Below, one piece after another: positions 27,025 to 35,560 of a DNA stretch of 64,000 bases. The notes below the pieces were generated by a model. The model made no database searches. It saw only the letters and a program-made list of their open reading frames with translations, and was not told the DNA's origin. The translations under genes and the position numbers were made by a program. Location: the NCBI GenBank assembly GCA_036625225.1, contig JAZKUF010000005.1, positions 62,001 through 126,000 on the forward strand. The letters run 5' to 3'. The stretch's first letter is position 1. The number at the start of each line of letters is the position of its first letter. The DNA comes from Accumulibacter jenkinsii (GTDB taxonomy: Bacteria; Pseudomonadota; Gammaproteobacteria; Burkholderiales; Rhodocyclaceae).

Positions 27025-27588
27025 TCAACTTTGGCCGGAATGATGATCAAGGCCGTCATGAAAGCGAATCTGGTTGCGCCCGGCTTCCTTGGCGCGATAC
27101 ATCGCCGCATCGGCTTCCCTGAGGATGTCGTCGGCGGTCAGTCGATGATCGATGAAGAGGGCGATGCCGATGCTGGCCGTGCAATGGTGCTCGATCGTCG
27201 TCTCCGCCTGGCCTTCCCTCCCCAAGGTCAGCGCATAGGGGGCTGCCAGGCTGAGACGAATCTTGTCGGCCAGGTGCCGGGTGCGGAGCCGCGCTTCGGC
27301 TTCGTCTGCCGGCAGATCGCTGAGGAGGACGACGAACTCGTCGCCGCCGAAGCGCGCGACCGAGTCCATCGCGCGCACGTAGGCTTTCAGGCGAGTCGCC
27401 GCTTCGATCAGCAGCAGGTCTCCGGCCTCATGCCCATGCCTGTCATTGACCGGCTTGAAGTTGTCGAGATCGAGGAACATCAGCGCGCCATGTCCGCCGC
27501 TGCGCCGGCTTTCCGCCAGCCAGATGATGGATCCTTTCCTCGGCCTGCCGGCGTTCGGTTCTCCCGGGCCCGGAATGGACCGGGCCAT
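27025..27588 (-). pseudogene. diguanylate cyclase (GGDEF) remnant with internal deletion
   Basis: The GGDEF core is present: LMFLDLDNFKPVNDRHGHEA, VARFGGDEFVVLLSDLP and the C-terminal ADAAMYRAKEAGRNQIRFHD. The N-terminal part is abnormal. In one frame the DNA reads RTERRQAEERIHHLA, typical of the linker before GGDEF domains. The sequence then jumps to the frame of LAESRRSGGHG, skipping the usual YDPLTGLPNRR segment near 27520. No PAS or sensor part precedes it; the next gene begins at once. It is best read as a truncated gene with an internal deletion and frameshift. The signature motif itself is intact. Confidence 0.7.
27028..27054 (+). repeat. 27-bp repeat, copy 2
   Basis: This matches 16021-16047 with one mismatch. 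Here it overlaps the last codons of the GGDEF remnant. The two copies bracket the mobile-element-rich island. Confidence 0.7.
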
Positions 27589-27600
27589 AAACCCTCTTCC

Positions 27601-28122
27601 CTACTTTACACGCCGGTAGTGGGCGGTCATGAACTCCTGCCACTTGCCGTCGTCGCCCAGGCAATGGGAGGTCAGGCTCCGGTGGTCGGCGGCTTTGATC
27701 TCGATGACGTCCTTGTACCGGGTCAGTTTCCCGGCAGTTGCTCCGGGCGACATATCCGGCCCTTCGGCGTTGAGTGTCAAAACCTTTCCGCTCGAATCCA
27801 GTTCGCCTTCGTACAGCCACATGTGCGTCATCATCGAGCCGACCCAGGTCCCGATGTAGCGTTTCTTTGCCGGGTCGTAGCCGAGCGTCATCAGCATGGT
27901 CGCGCTGCCGCCCTCAGGCATCTCCCCTTGCCCCTCCGCGAGAATCCAGAGGCCTCCCAGGCTTCGCACGCTCTCGGTGCCCTTGCAGGTCTCCGCCGGC
28001 TGGGCCGCCATGGTCATCCGAGCCTCTGACGTCCATTCGCCGACGAGTTGCTGCAGCCAGCGGTGTTCCTCCTGGAGGGTTGGAGTTAGCGCTTGCCCGG
28101 CTGCTTGGGTTTGTGTATCCAT
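27601..28122 (-). CDS. DUF1579 domain protein
   Basis: A 173-residue soluble protein of the DUF1579 family (LQQLVGEWTSEARM, GGLWILAEGQGEMPEGGSAT, MLMTLGYDPAKKRYIGTWVG). Members have a lipocalin-like or heme/ligand-binding beta-barrel look and no settled function. The start has a strong AAGGAGACAAAGCA ribosome site. It is divergent from the osmC-like gene, with 260 bases between them. Confidence 0.85.
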   Translation of the reverse strand: MDTQTQAAGQALTPTLQEEHRWLQQLVGEWTSEARMTMAAQPAETCKGTESVRSLGGLWILAEGQGEMPEGGSATMLMTLGYDPAKKRYIGTWVGSMMTHMWLYEGELDSSGKVLTLNAEGPDMSPGATAGKLTRYKDVIEIKAADHRSLTSHCLGDDGKWQEFMTAHYRRVK

Positions 28123-28382
28123 TGCTTTGTCTCCTTTCGCAAACAGGTGAGGTGGTAGCCTGCCATTGATCCTTGGAATCTCCCGACTGCCGGGAAGGAT
28201 TCGTGGTCATTGGACACGAAGCCTGTTCAGTGATTCCGCCCGGTTTGAATGAAGGAAGGGTTGTCGTATCCCGCGGGAGCCCGGATCTCCAGACCGTGGG
28301 GTAGCGAACAGACCGGGTTTCTTGGCCTCGCTAGATTCGTTTCGCAAGCCGGTTGCTCAACCCCCTGGAAGAGGAGACACCC

Positions 28383-28817
28383 ATGATTGAAAAGACCGCC
28401 AGTGTTCATTGGGAAGGCCCAGGCAAGAAGGGGCAAGGAAGGATCAGCACCGAGACCGGTGCCCTGAATCAATACCCCTATGGTTTTGCCAACCGTTTCG
28501 AGGATGACCGGCGCGGCACCAACCCCGAGGAAATTCTCGCCGCAGCTCACGCTGCCTGCTTCACGATGGCGTTTTCGTTCGCCTGTGATAAAGCGGGGTG
28601 GGCGACTGCCGATGCGGATACCACGGCTACAGTACGCCTGGTCAGGCAAGGCGACGGTTTTGTCATCGACCGCATCGCACTGACCCTGCAGGCCACGGTT
28701 GCCGGGATTGACGAGGCGACCTTCCAGGAGATCGCCGCGGCTGCCAAGCGTGACTGCCCGTTATCGCAGGCCCTGGCCAGCGTCGCGGAGATCAGCTTGC
28801 AAGCGACCTTGAAATAG
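28383..28817 (+). CDS. osmC: OsmC family peroxiredoxin
   Basis: A 144-residue OsmC protein that would reduce organic hydroperoxides using two cysteines. The first is in AAHAACFTMAFSFACDKAG and the second in AAAKRDCPLSQALASV, the expected spacing. The conserved GTNPEEILAAAHAACF segment marks the OsmC rather than the Ohr subgroup. The ATG at 28383 follows GGAAGAGGAGACACCC; an in-frame upstream start at 28353 lacks a ribosome site. Confidence 0.92.
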   Translation: MIEKTASVHWEGPGKKGQGRISTETGALNQYPYGFANRFEDDRRGTNPEEILAAAHAACFTMAFSFACDKAGWATADADTTATVRLVRQGDGFVIDRIALTLQATVAGIDEATFQEIAAAAKRDCPLSQALASVAEISLQATLK

Positions 28818-29154
28818 AGTTTACGAATCACCGGCGGCGCTTTAGCCACCTCGCCGGGCCTCCGCACTCGCATGTCATCGCGAGGATGAGCAAAGTGGAG
28901 GGATGCAAGCCGAAACCCCGGAAAATTCCGTGAGAGGGCTTTCGGCTTCTTCCTGAACTTTAGCGGCATGTGAAGTTCGCATCGCCGGATCCTTTAGTTC
29001 GACGGCGATCCCGCAAACTTTTTCGTTCTTTCCACACTTTGCCGGAAGGACACGGAGAACACGGGCCTGGCAGCAACGAGTCTGCCGGGAAGCGCAAGTC
29101 CGGGCGGATCCGAAAAGCCGACCCCTGGGTTCGAGCAGTATTCCCAGACAGCCT
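28818..29154. other. intergenic, convergent ends of osmC and rpoN
   Basis: 337 bases between two converging genes. No convincing gene, tRNA or canonical terminator was seen. There is only a weak GC-rich dyad after the osmC stop. Confidence 0.5.
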
Positions 29155-30582
29155 CTAAACGAGGTCTGCCGCCGAGGTCGACAGGCTTCCCGGCGGGACC
29201 CGCGCAAGGCGGCGTTCGACGGTCGGCAATCGCATGAGGTTGCGATACTTCGAGACGGTGCGGCGAGCGACCTGCAGGCCCTGCTCGCCGAGCAGATCGG
29301 CAAGCCGGGCGTCGGACAGGGGTTGATGGGGGTCTTCGTGGGCGATGAGTTCCTTGAGCACGGCCCGCACCGCGGTTGCGGAGTACGAGCTGCCACCGGA
29401 GGTGACCAGCTCCTGCGAAAAGAAGCGCCGGAACTCAAAGACGCCACTCGGCGTTGCCATGTATTTACCGCTTACCGTTCGGCACACCGTCGATTCGTGC
29501 AGAGCCAGCTCGGCGGCGATCTGCTTCATGGTCAGCGGTCTCATGGCCACGTCGCCATATTCGAGGAATCGCTTCTGCCGGGTGACTATCGCTTCGGCAA
29601 CGCGCTGGATGGTCGCCGAGCGTTGTCCCAGGCTGCGCATCAGCCAGCGGGCTTCCTGTAGTTGCTGGGACAGCTGCGTGCCGGCGTAGGATCGGCTCGA
29701 AATCACTGCAGCATAGGCGTGATTGACCCGGATGCGAGGCAGCGCGGATGGGTTGAGGGTGACGCTCCAGTGGCCGCCGGCCTTGCCGACAATGACGTCG
29801 GGAACGACATAGCGGGTCTTGTCGGCGCCGTAGCGATCACCCGGCCGGGGCTCCAGCGAGCGGATCAGCTTGAGCGCGGCGCTCACCTCGGCCTCGCTGC
29901 AGCCGATGGCCTGCTGCAGTTTGGCAAACTCGCAGCGGGCGAGCTGCGGCAGGAACTGGCGGACGATCGCGCGCGCTGCGGGCAGGCCGGGTGTCTCATC
30001 GGGCAGGCCGGCGAGCTGCAATTGCAGGCACTCATCGAGCGAGCGGGCCGCAATGCCGGCAGGTTCCAGCGTCTGAACCAGGCGCAGGATCGCGCCCAGT
30101 TCGTCGACCGTGACCTCATGTGCGTCGGGGACAAGGGCAAGCAGTTCTGCCAGATCGATTCTCAGATAACCGTCATCGTCGAGTGTGTCGATCAGCAGGA
30201 GGGCCAGGGCCCGCTCGCGATCGGGCATCTGCGAGAGCAGCAACTGGCCGCGCAGGTGGTCGCGCAAGCTCGTCTCGGCTTCGGTCCACTCGCTCCAGTC
30301 GGTGTCCTCGTCATGCGGCCCGCTGACGCGCGTAAAACTGTCCACACTGCGGTCACGGTCGTCGGCGTCGTCGGGGATCGAGGTTTCAACCGCTTCTTGC
30401 TGCCGTTCACCAGCCAACCTGCTCACCGCGTCCGGGTCTTCCTCGAGTAAAGGGTTGGTCGCCAGGACCCGTTCCAGTTCTTCATCGAGCTCGAACGCCG
30501 AGAGCTGAAGCAGACGCAGCGCCTGTTGCAACTGCGGGGTGATCGCCAGCTGCTGGCGCATCCCCAGTTCGATACCATTCAT
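29155..30582 (-). CDS. rpoN: RNA polymerase sigma-54 factor
   Basis: A 475-residue sigma-54. Region I is present at the N-terminus (LGMRQQLAITPQLQQALRLL with the Gln/Leu-rich pattern), followed by an acidic region II. The core-binding domain follows, then the helix-turn-helix (MKQIAAELALHESTVCRTVS). At the C-terminus is the RpoN box, ARRTVSKYRNLMRLP, where most family members have ARRTVAKYRE. The ATG at 30582 is chosen because GGAGGTGA lies 7 bases before it. It lies downstream of a sugar-glycan cluster rather than in the usual lptB-rpoN-hpf context, so it is probably an additional rpoN paralogue. A near-perfect -24/-12 element precedes it, suggesting autoregulation. Confidence 0.92.
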   Translation of the reverse strand: MNGIELGMRQQLAITPQLQQALRLLQLSAFELDEELERVLATNPLLEEDPDAVSRLAGERQQEAVETSIPDDADDRDRSVDSFTRVSGPHDEDTDWSEWTEAETSLRDHLRGQLLLSQMPDRERALALLLIDTLDDDGYLRIDLAELLALVPDAHEVTVDELGAILRLVQTLEPAGIAARSLDECLQLQLAGLPDETPGLPAARAIVRQFLPQLARCEFAKLQQAIGCSEAEVSAALKLIRSLEPRPGDRYGADKTRYVVPDVIVGKAGGHWSVTLNPSALPRIRVNHAYAAVISSRSYAGTQLSQQLQEARWLMRSLGQRSATIQRVAEAIVTRQKRFLEYGDVAMRPLTMKQIAAELALHESTVCRTVSGKYMATPSGVFEFRRFFSQELVTSGGSSYSATAVRAVLKELIAHEDPHQPLSDARLADLLGEQGLQVARRTVSKYRNLMRLPTVERRLARVPPGSLSTSAADLV

Positions 30583-30649
30583 CCTCATCACCTCCATGTG
30601 CTCACGCCGGCCTGCGGCGCGATGCACCATGCCTTTGTTCCTGTTTGCA

Positions 30650-30663
30650 GCAATAGTCGTGCC
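30650..30663 (-). promoter_or_regulatory. sigma-54 promoter candidate upstream of rpoN
   Basis: Minus-strand GGCACGACTATTGC matches the -24/-12 core GGCAC-N5-TTGC exactly, preceded by C instead of T. Transcription would begin near 30638, 56 bases before the rpoN ATG. Confidence 0.65.
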
Positions 30664-30716
30664 GGGCGGCCTTGCCTACCCCACTTCAATGACCGAGAGA
30701 GGGATCGAGCGCGCCT

Positions 30717-32954
30717 CTAGAGAGGAAGCGCGTTGACCGGGAGTTCTATCGAGGGTCGCTGGCCGGGGCGGCGCAGCGCGTCGACGAAGCGGCCGAGGGC
30801 CGAGTCGAAGCTCGGCATGAGGCTGCCCCGGCGGCTGCCGAGCGTGCTGTTGGCCGGTCGCAGGGCGATCCAGCCGGCTTCGGCCGGCGCCGCCGGGCGA
30901 ATCAGGCCTTGCGCTGTGCCGCAGACGCTCGACAGCTCGCGGGCGAACTCATACCAGCTCAGGCGACCGGGATTGGTGAGGTGCCAGATGCCGCTCTCCC
31001 CGTCGATCAACAGGTCGAGGGTGTGGTGCACCAGATCGGGGACATAGGTGGGCGAGAGGGTGACCTGGTCTACCGCCGCCACTTCATTGCCCGCCTGTAG
31101 CCTGGCCAGGGTCCGGGTGGCGAAGTTGTCGCGATCCCAGGGTCCGAAAATGGCGCTGGTGCGAATGATCAGGGTGTCCGGATGCCGGGCCAGCACCGAT
31201 TGCTCCGCCATTGCCTTGCTGTGGCCGTACACATTGAGCGGGGCCACCGGGTCGATCTCAAGATAAGGGCCGGTCTTCTCGCCATCGAACACGAGATCGC
31301 TGGAAAAGGTGACCATAGGAATGCCCATTTCGGCGCAGGCGTCGGCAAGTTTTTCCGGGCCGGTGCAGTTGTCCCGCCAGCAGCGGGCGGTCTCCCGTTC
31401 GGCAAGGTCTACATCGACACAGCCGGCGGCGTTGATCACCGCCCACGGCCGTAAGCGGGTCAGGACATGAAAGACCGCGAGCGGGTCGGCGATATCCAGG
31501 GTCTCGCGCCCGAGCAGGTGATGCGGCAAGGCGCGCGCGATGCAGGCGCGCGCCAGCGCCTGGCCAAGGGTGCCGCGACCGCCGACGATGAGCAACCCTC
31601 TTGGCTTGCCGGTCGACTGCGGTGGTGCCGGCGGCGGCGCGCCGGGGCGGCAAAGCACCGGCGGATAGTGCAGGCGGTCAGGGCGGTGCCACCAGCCCGG
31701 CGAATCAAGGACGGGATGGTCGCAATGCCCGTTCGTGGCAAGGTCGCGCAGCAGCCCGACCATCGCCGTCGGTCGCGGGCAAGGGGCGCGGATATCGAAG
31801 ACGCCGGCTTCGTAGATCCCTGCCGGGCGGGTCAGCACGCTGTTCCAGTCGGTGGCGCCGAACAACGACCAGGCGGTGACCGCCCGGATATCGATGCCTT
31901 CAGCCTGGAGCCGCAGCGCCGTTGCCCACACCTCCGCGAACCAGCGCATCTGTTCATCCCGGCTGCAGCCGTTATGGACTTCGGTCACCGCCAGGGGCAG
32001 CCGGTAGCGTTGCCACGCTTCCCGGAGGACGCCTGCCGGCCCGGCGCAGCCGTCGGCGACCACCCGCTGCGCTTCGACGTCGGCGTAGCGATGGCGGCCG
32101 TTGCCACCCTGGCGTTGCGGCGCGTAGTGATGCAGCCGATGATCGAGAAAACGTTCGCTGGTCAGGTAGTGGTTGATGCCGATGAGATCGGGCGGGCAAG
32201 GCCTCAGCAGCCAGTCTTCAAGTTCATCCCTGCTGACCTCATGCTGCAGCAGATAGTCGCGCAGCGGATGCTCGGCGCCGACGCGACCGGTCAGCAGATC
32301 CCAGGTCAGCCAGCGCCGATGGTTTTCGAAATCCGCCTGATACCGGAGCTTCGGTGTCGCCCAGGTGCAACCCAGATCGTCGGTCTGGATCAGGCGCGCA
32401 GCGGGGTTGACCGCCCGGATGGCGGCCATCGCGAGGCGGGTGCCAGCCAGCTGATTGAGCAGCAGGCGCAGGAAAACGGTCGTATTGCGGGCATGCGGAT
32501 ACCAGTGGCCGTAAAGGCCGCTGAAACGAGCCGTGGTGAGCGGCTCGTTCACCGGCGTGTAATCCTCTACCCAGGGATAACGCTCCGCGACGCGGGCGGC
32601 AAAGTCGGCCAGCCCGCGGGCAAACCCCGGATCCGCGAGGCTGGTGTAGGCCGGGCCGCTGCCGTGGTGCACGAGGCCGACGATCGGCCGGATGCCGAGC
32701 TCGCGCAGGCGGGACAGGCGTTGGTCGGTCCACGACCAGTCGCAGGCTGCCGGCTGCCCGGGTGCCACCCGCTCCCAGAGCACCGGATAGCGCAGCGACT
32801 TCAGCCCCAGGCCGGCAAACAGGTCGAGGTCGGCGTGCCGCTCCTGGTGCCCGGTGGATCCCAGCTGATCGGTATAGCGGTCGCCGACGCGGGCGACCGT
32901 ACACTCGACCCCTCCCCACAGCTCAACCGATGGCAAGCTTTTTGACCTGTCCAT
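30717..32954 (-). CDS. glycoside hydrolase fused to RmlD-like dTDP-sugar reductase
   Basis: 745 residues in two halves. Residues about 1-415 form a GH1-like (TIM-barrel) glycosidase, with YTPVNEPLTTARFSGLYGHW near residue 135 (acid/base Glu) and LAVTEVHNGCSRDEQM near 323 (possible nucleophile). Residues about 450-735 are an RmlD/extended SDR: the nucleotide motif IVGGRGTLGQA, the catalytic NVYGHSKAMAE (YxxxK) and SDLVFDGEKTGPY. The joint arrangement suggests sugar release linked to making a deoxysugar or modified nucleotide sugar. It overlaps the preceding glycosyltransferase-mutase gene by 32 bp. Family assignment of the first half is by motif; the substrate is unknown. Confidence 0.8.
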   Translation of the reverse strand: MDRSKSLPSVELWGGVECTVARVGDRYTDQLGSTGHQERHADLDLFAGLGLKSLRYPVLWERVAPGQPAACDWSWTDQRLSRLRELGIRPIVGLVHHGSGPAYTSLADPGFARGLADFAARVAERYPWVEDYTPVNEPLTTARFSGLYGHWYPHARNTTVFLRLLLNQLAGTRLAMAAIRAVNPAARLIQTDDLGCTWATPKLRYQADFENHRRWLTWDLLTGRVGAEHPLRDYLLQHEVSRDELEDWLLRPCPPDLIGINHYLTSERFLDHRLHHYAPQRQGGNGRHRYADVEAQRVVADGCAGPAGVLREAWQRYRLPLAVTEVHNGCSRDEQMRWFAEVWATALRLQAEGIDIRAVTAWSLFGATDWNSVLTRPAGIYEAGVFDIRAPCPRPTAMVGLLRDLATNGHCDHPVLDSPGWWHRPDRLHYPPVLCRPGAPPPAPPQSTGKPRGLLIVGGRGTLGQALARACIARALPHHLLGRETLDIADPLAVFHVLTRLRPWAVINAAGCVDVDLAERETARCWRDNCTGPEKLADACAEMGIPMVTFSSDLVFDGEKTGPYLEIDPVAPLNVYGHSKAMAEQSVLARHPDTLIIRTSAIFGPWDRDNFATRTLARLQAGNEVAAVDQVTLSPTYVPDLVHHTLDLLIDGESGIWHLTNPGRLSWYEFARELSSVCGTAQGLIRPAAPAEAGWIALRPANSTLGSRRGSLMPSFDSALGRFVDALRRPGQRPSIELPVNALPL

Positions 32955-35274
32955 CCTGTTCCGCCACGCCGTCGAGTCCGCACAGGCGCTGATAGAGCGT
33001 GAGCGCCTGACCTACCACCTGATCCATGTTGTAGTAACGGTAGGTGGCCAGCCGGCCAACGAACCAGACGCCCGGCGTGTCGTTTGCCAGAGCCTGGTAT
33101 TTCTTGAACAGGAGGGCGTTTTCCGGGTTGGGCACCGGGTAGTAGGGATCGCCCTCGTCAGCGGGGAATTCCAGCGAGATGCTGGTCTGGCGGTTGGCCT
33201 GCCCGGTGAGGTGCTTGTACTCGGTGATCCGCGTGTAGAGGATGTTCGCAGAGGGGTAATTGACCACTGCCACCGGCTGGAACCGGGAACGATTCAGGGT
33301 CACGTGGCGAAATTGCAGCGAACGGTAAGGCAAGGGTCCGAAACGATAGTCAAAGAACTCGTCTACCGGCCCGCTGTAGATCATCCGTTCATGGCGGATG
33401 CCTTTGGTGATTTCCCGATAGTCGGTGTTCAGCATCAGCTTGATATTCCGATGATCGAGCAGGTTCTCGAAAAGGCGGGAATAGCCACACTTCGGCATCG
33501 CCTGGTACACATCCCCGAAGTAACGGTCGTCGGTATTCGTCCGCGTCGGGATGCGGGCGGTAACCGATTTGTCGAGCTGCGAGGGGTCGACTCCCCATTG
33601 CTTGCGCGTATAGCCCTCGAAGAATTTCTCGTAGAGATCCTTGCCGACCGTCGCCATCACCACATCCCGGGCGGTGCGCAGGGTCAGCGGCGCTTCGGCA
33701 CGCTGGGCGAGGAAGGCCGCCATGTCGCTGGACGAGAGATTGAGGCCATAGAGGCGGTTGATCGTCGTCAGGTTGATCGGCATCGGCAGCATCTTTCCGT
33801 CGACGTAGGCGAGAACGCGGTGCTGGTAAGGCCGCCAGGCGGTGAAGCGGGAAAGATAATCCCAGATGCGCTCGGAGTTGGTATGGAAGATGTGGGGTCC
33901 GTAGCGGTGCACCAGAATCCCGGCGTCGTTGTAACAGTCGTAGGCATTGCCACCGATATGGGGCCGCCGGTCAACCACCAGCACCCGCTTGTTCGACCCG
34001 GCGGCCAGGCGCTCGGCGAGGACGGCGCCGGCGAAACCGGCGCCGACGATCAGGTAGTCGAACGGGCGCCCCCGGACCGGCAGCAAATGGCCTGCGCTCT
34101 GGCGCTCAGGCGGCACCGCCCGGCGGTGTAGCGCTTCATCGATGCGCGACACCATGCCCTCCCAGGTATGGTCCCAGGAAGAGCTGGCGAGCGCCGCATC
34201 TACCTGGGCGAGCCAGCCACTCGCTTGAGCGCTTTCCCGGTCGGCAAGGATCTGGCCGATTTTTGCGGCAAAGCCGGCGGCGTCCTCGGCAATTGCGACC
34301 AGACCCTTGTTGCCATAGTCGTGAACGACATCGGCAATCGGCGTGGAGACCACCGGGCGTCCGGCCGCCAGATACTCGGGGGTCTTGGTCGGGCTGATGA
34401 AGCGGGTCGCCCGGTTAATCGCAAAAGGCATCAGGGCGACATCCCAACTGGCCATGTAGAGCGGCAGCTCGTCGTATTTCTTGCCGCCCAGGTAGTGGAT
34501 GTTGGCGGCTCCGGGCAGGGCCTGCGGATCGATCTTCACCACCGGACCGAGCAGGACGAGATGCCAGTCCGGACGCAGGCCGGCGAGTTCGCTGATCAGC
34601 CCGAGATCGAGCCGCTCGTCGATGACGCCGCAGAAACCCAAGCGTGGATGCGGAATCGAGCGCTGCTCAAGTGGCTCGACGAGCTTGCCGCGGGCGGTCC
34701 GGAAATGTTCGGCGTCGACGCTGCTCGGAAAGGCATGCACATTGCCGTGCAACTTGCGCTTGACGTCGAAGAGACTGCGGCCGCCGGTGAACACCACGTC
34801 GGCGCAGCTCAGCAGTCGCCGCTCCATGCTCTGCAACTGGCGCGGGGCGCCGAGAAAGCCGGTCAGGTCGTCCATGCAATCGTAGACGGTGATCGCCCGC
34901 GCGAGGTGATCGGAGAAAGCGAGGCTCATTGGCGTGTAATACCAGAGAAGCAGGCGCTCGATTCCCATCTGACCGATCAGGCAATCGAGCAGCACCCGCT
35001 GCGCGTCGACCGTTCCCGCGTCGTCGAGACCGGGGGGCAGGCAGGGGACGGCGACGCTGACCTTGCCCTCCTTTCGCAGGTCGAGGCGCGGCACTTCGGC
35101 ATCGACGTCAATGATCGGTTCCTCGAAAAAGAAGACCGGCAGCGAGTCGGCGAAGCGGCTCATGAGGTGTTGCGGGCGCTGGAAGACAAAGGCCCAGCGT
35201 AAATGCGACAGGCACAGGACGGCGTCGCAGGCGACAAGACATGAAGTCAGGGAAGTCATCGAGCGGTGGTTCAT
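32923..35274 (-). CDS. glf: glycosyltransferase fused to UDP-galactopyranose mutase
   Basis: 783 residues. The N-terminal half (about 20-390) is a GT-B-type glycosyltransferase (LSHLRWAFVFQRPQHLMSRF; HPRLGFCGVIDERLDLGLI; SPTKTPEYLAAGRPVVSTPI). The C-terminal half (about 405-775) is UDP-galactopyranose mutase: the FAD motif YLIVGAGFAGAVLAERLA, DRRPHIGGNAYD, YGPHIFHTNSERIWDY, KDLYEKFFEGYTRKQWGVDP and YRYYNMDQVVGQAL. The mutase makes UDP-galactofuranose; the fused transferase could use it directly. The start at 35274 follows GCGAGGGCCCC; the same frame runs upstream to 35625 but there looks non-coding. A sigma-54 promoter candidate lies at 35342-35356. Confidence 0.88.
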   Translation of the reverse strand: MNHRSMTSLTSCLVACDAVLCLSHLRWAFVFQRPQHLMSRFADSLPVFFFEEPIIDVDAEVPRLDLRKEGKVSVAVPCLPPGLDDAGTVDAQRVLLDCLIGQMGIERLLLWYYTPMSLAFSDHLARAITVYDCMDDLTGFLGAPRQLQSMERRLLSCADVVFTGGRSLFDVKRKLHGNVHAFPSSVDAEHFRTARGKLVEPLEQRSIPHPRLGFCGVIDERLDLGLISELAGLRPDWHLVLLGPVVKIDPQALPGAANIHYLGGKKYDELPLYMASWDVALMPFAINRATRFISPTKTPEYLAAGRPVVSTPIADVVHDYGNKGLVAIAEDAAGFAAKIGQILADRESAQASGWLAQVDAALASSSWDHTWEGMVSRIDEALHRRAVPPERQSAGHLLPVRGRPFDYLIVGAGFAGAVLAERLAAGSNKRVLVVDRRPHIGGNAYDCYNDAGILVHRYGPHIFHTNSERIWDYLSRFTAWRPYQHRVLAYVDGKMLPMPINLTTINRLYGLNLSSSDMAAFLAQRAEAPLTLRTARDVVMATVGKDLYEKFFEGYTRKQWGVDPSQLDKSVTARIPTRTNTDDRYFGDVYQAMPKCGYSRLFENLLDHRNIKLMLNTDYREITKGIRHERMIYSGPVDEFFDYRFGPLPYRSLQFRHVTLNRSRFQPVAVVNYPSANILYTRITEYKHLTGQANRQTSISLEFPADEGDPYYPVPNPENALLFKKYQALANDTPGVWFVGRLATYRYYNMDQVVGQALTLYQRLCGLDGVAEQDGQVKKLAIG

Positions 35275-35341
35275 GGGGCCCTCGCTTTGCTGTTGGAAAG
35301 CAGAAAACTGGTCCAGTCGAGAAGACATCGTCCATTGAAAA

Positions 35342-35356
35342 GCAAGCGACATGCCA
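35342..35356 (-). promoter_or_regulatory. sigma-54 promoter candidate upstream of the transferase-mutase gene
   Basis: Minus-strand TGGCATGTCGCTTGC, followed by T, differs from TGGCACG-N4-TTGCW at one base (C to T). The start point would be near 35330, 56 bases before the ATG at 35274. Confidence 0.6.
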
Positions 35357-35560
35357 CGCCTTCGATCGCTTGCGGGAAGCGTCGCAGCGCTTCCTGAGCG
35401 GCAAAAAGGGGCAGCCCGAGAGTAAAAATTTCCGCTTCTCGGCGCTTTGCCGGCGCCTTCCCTGAGCGGCCACACCGGGGCTTCGGCCTGCCGATCGCGC
35501 GCAGCGAGGGCGTACAGCGGGGGCGTAGCCAGATCGCCTCGTGCGCGTCTGCGTCTCCGC

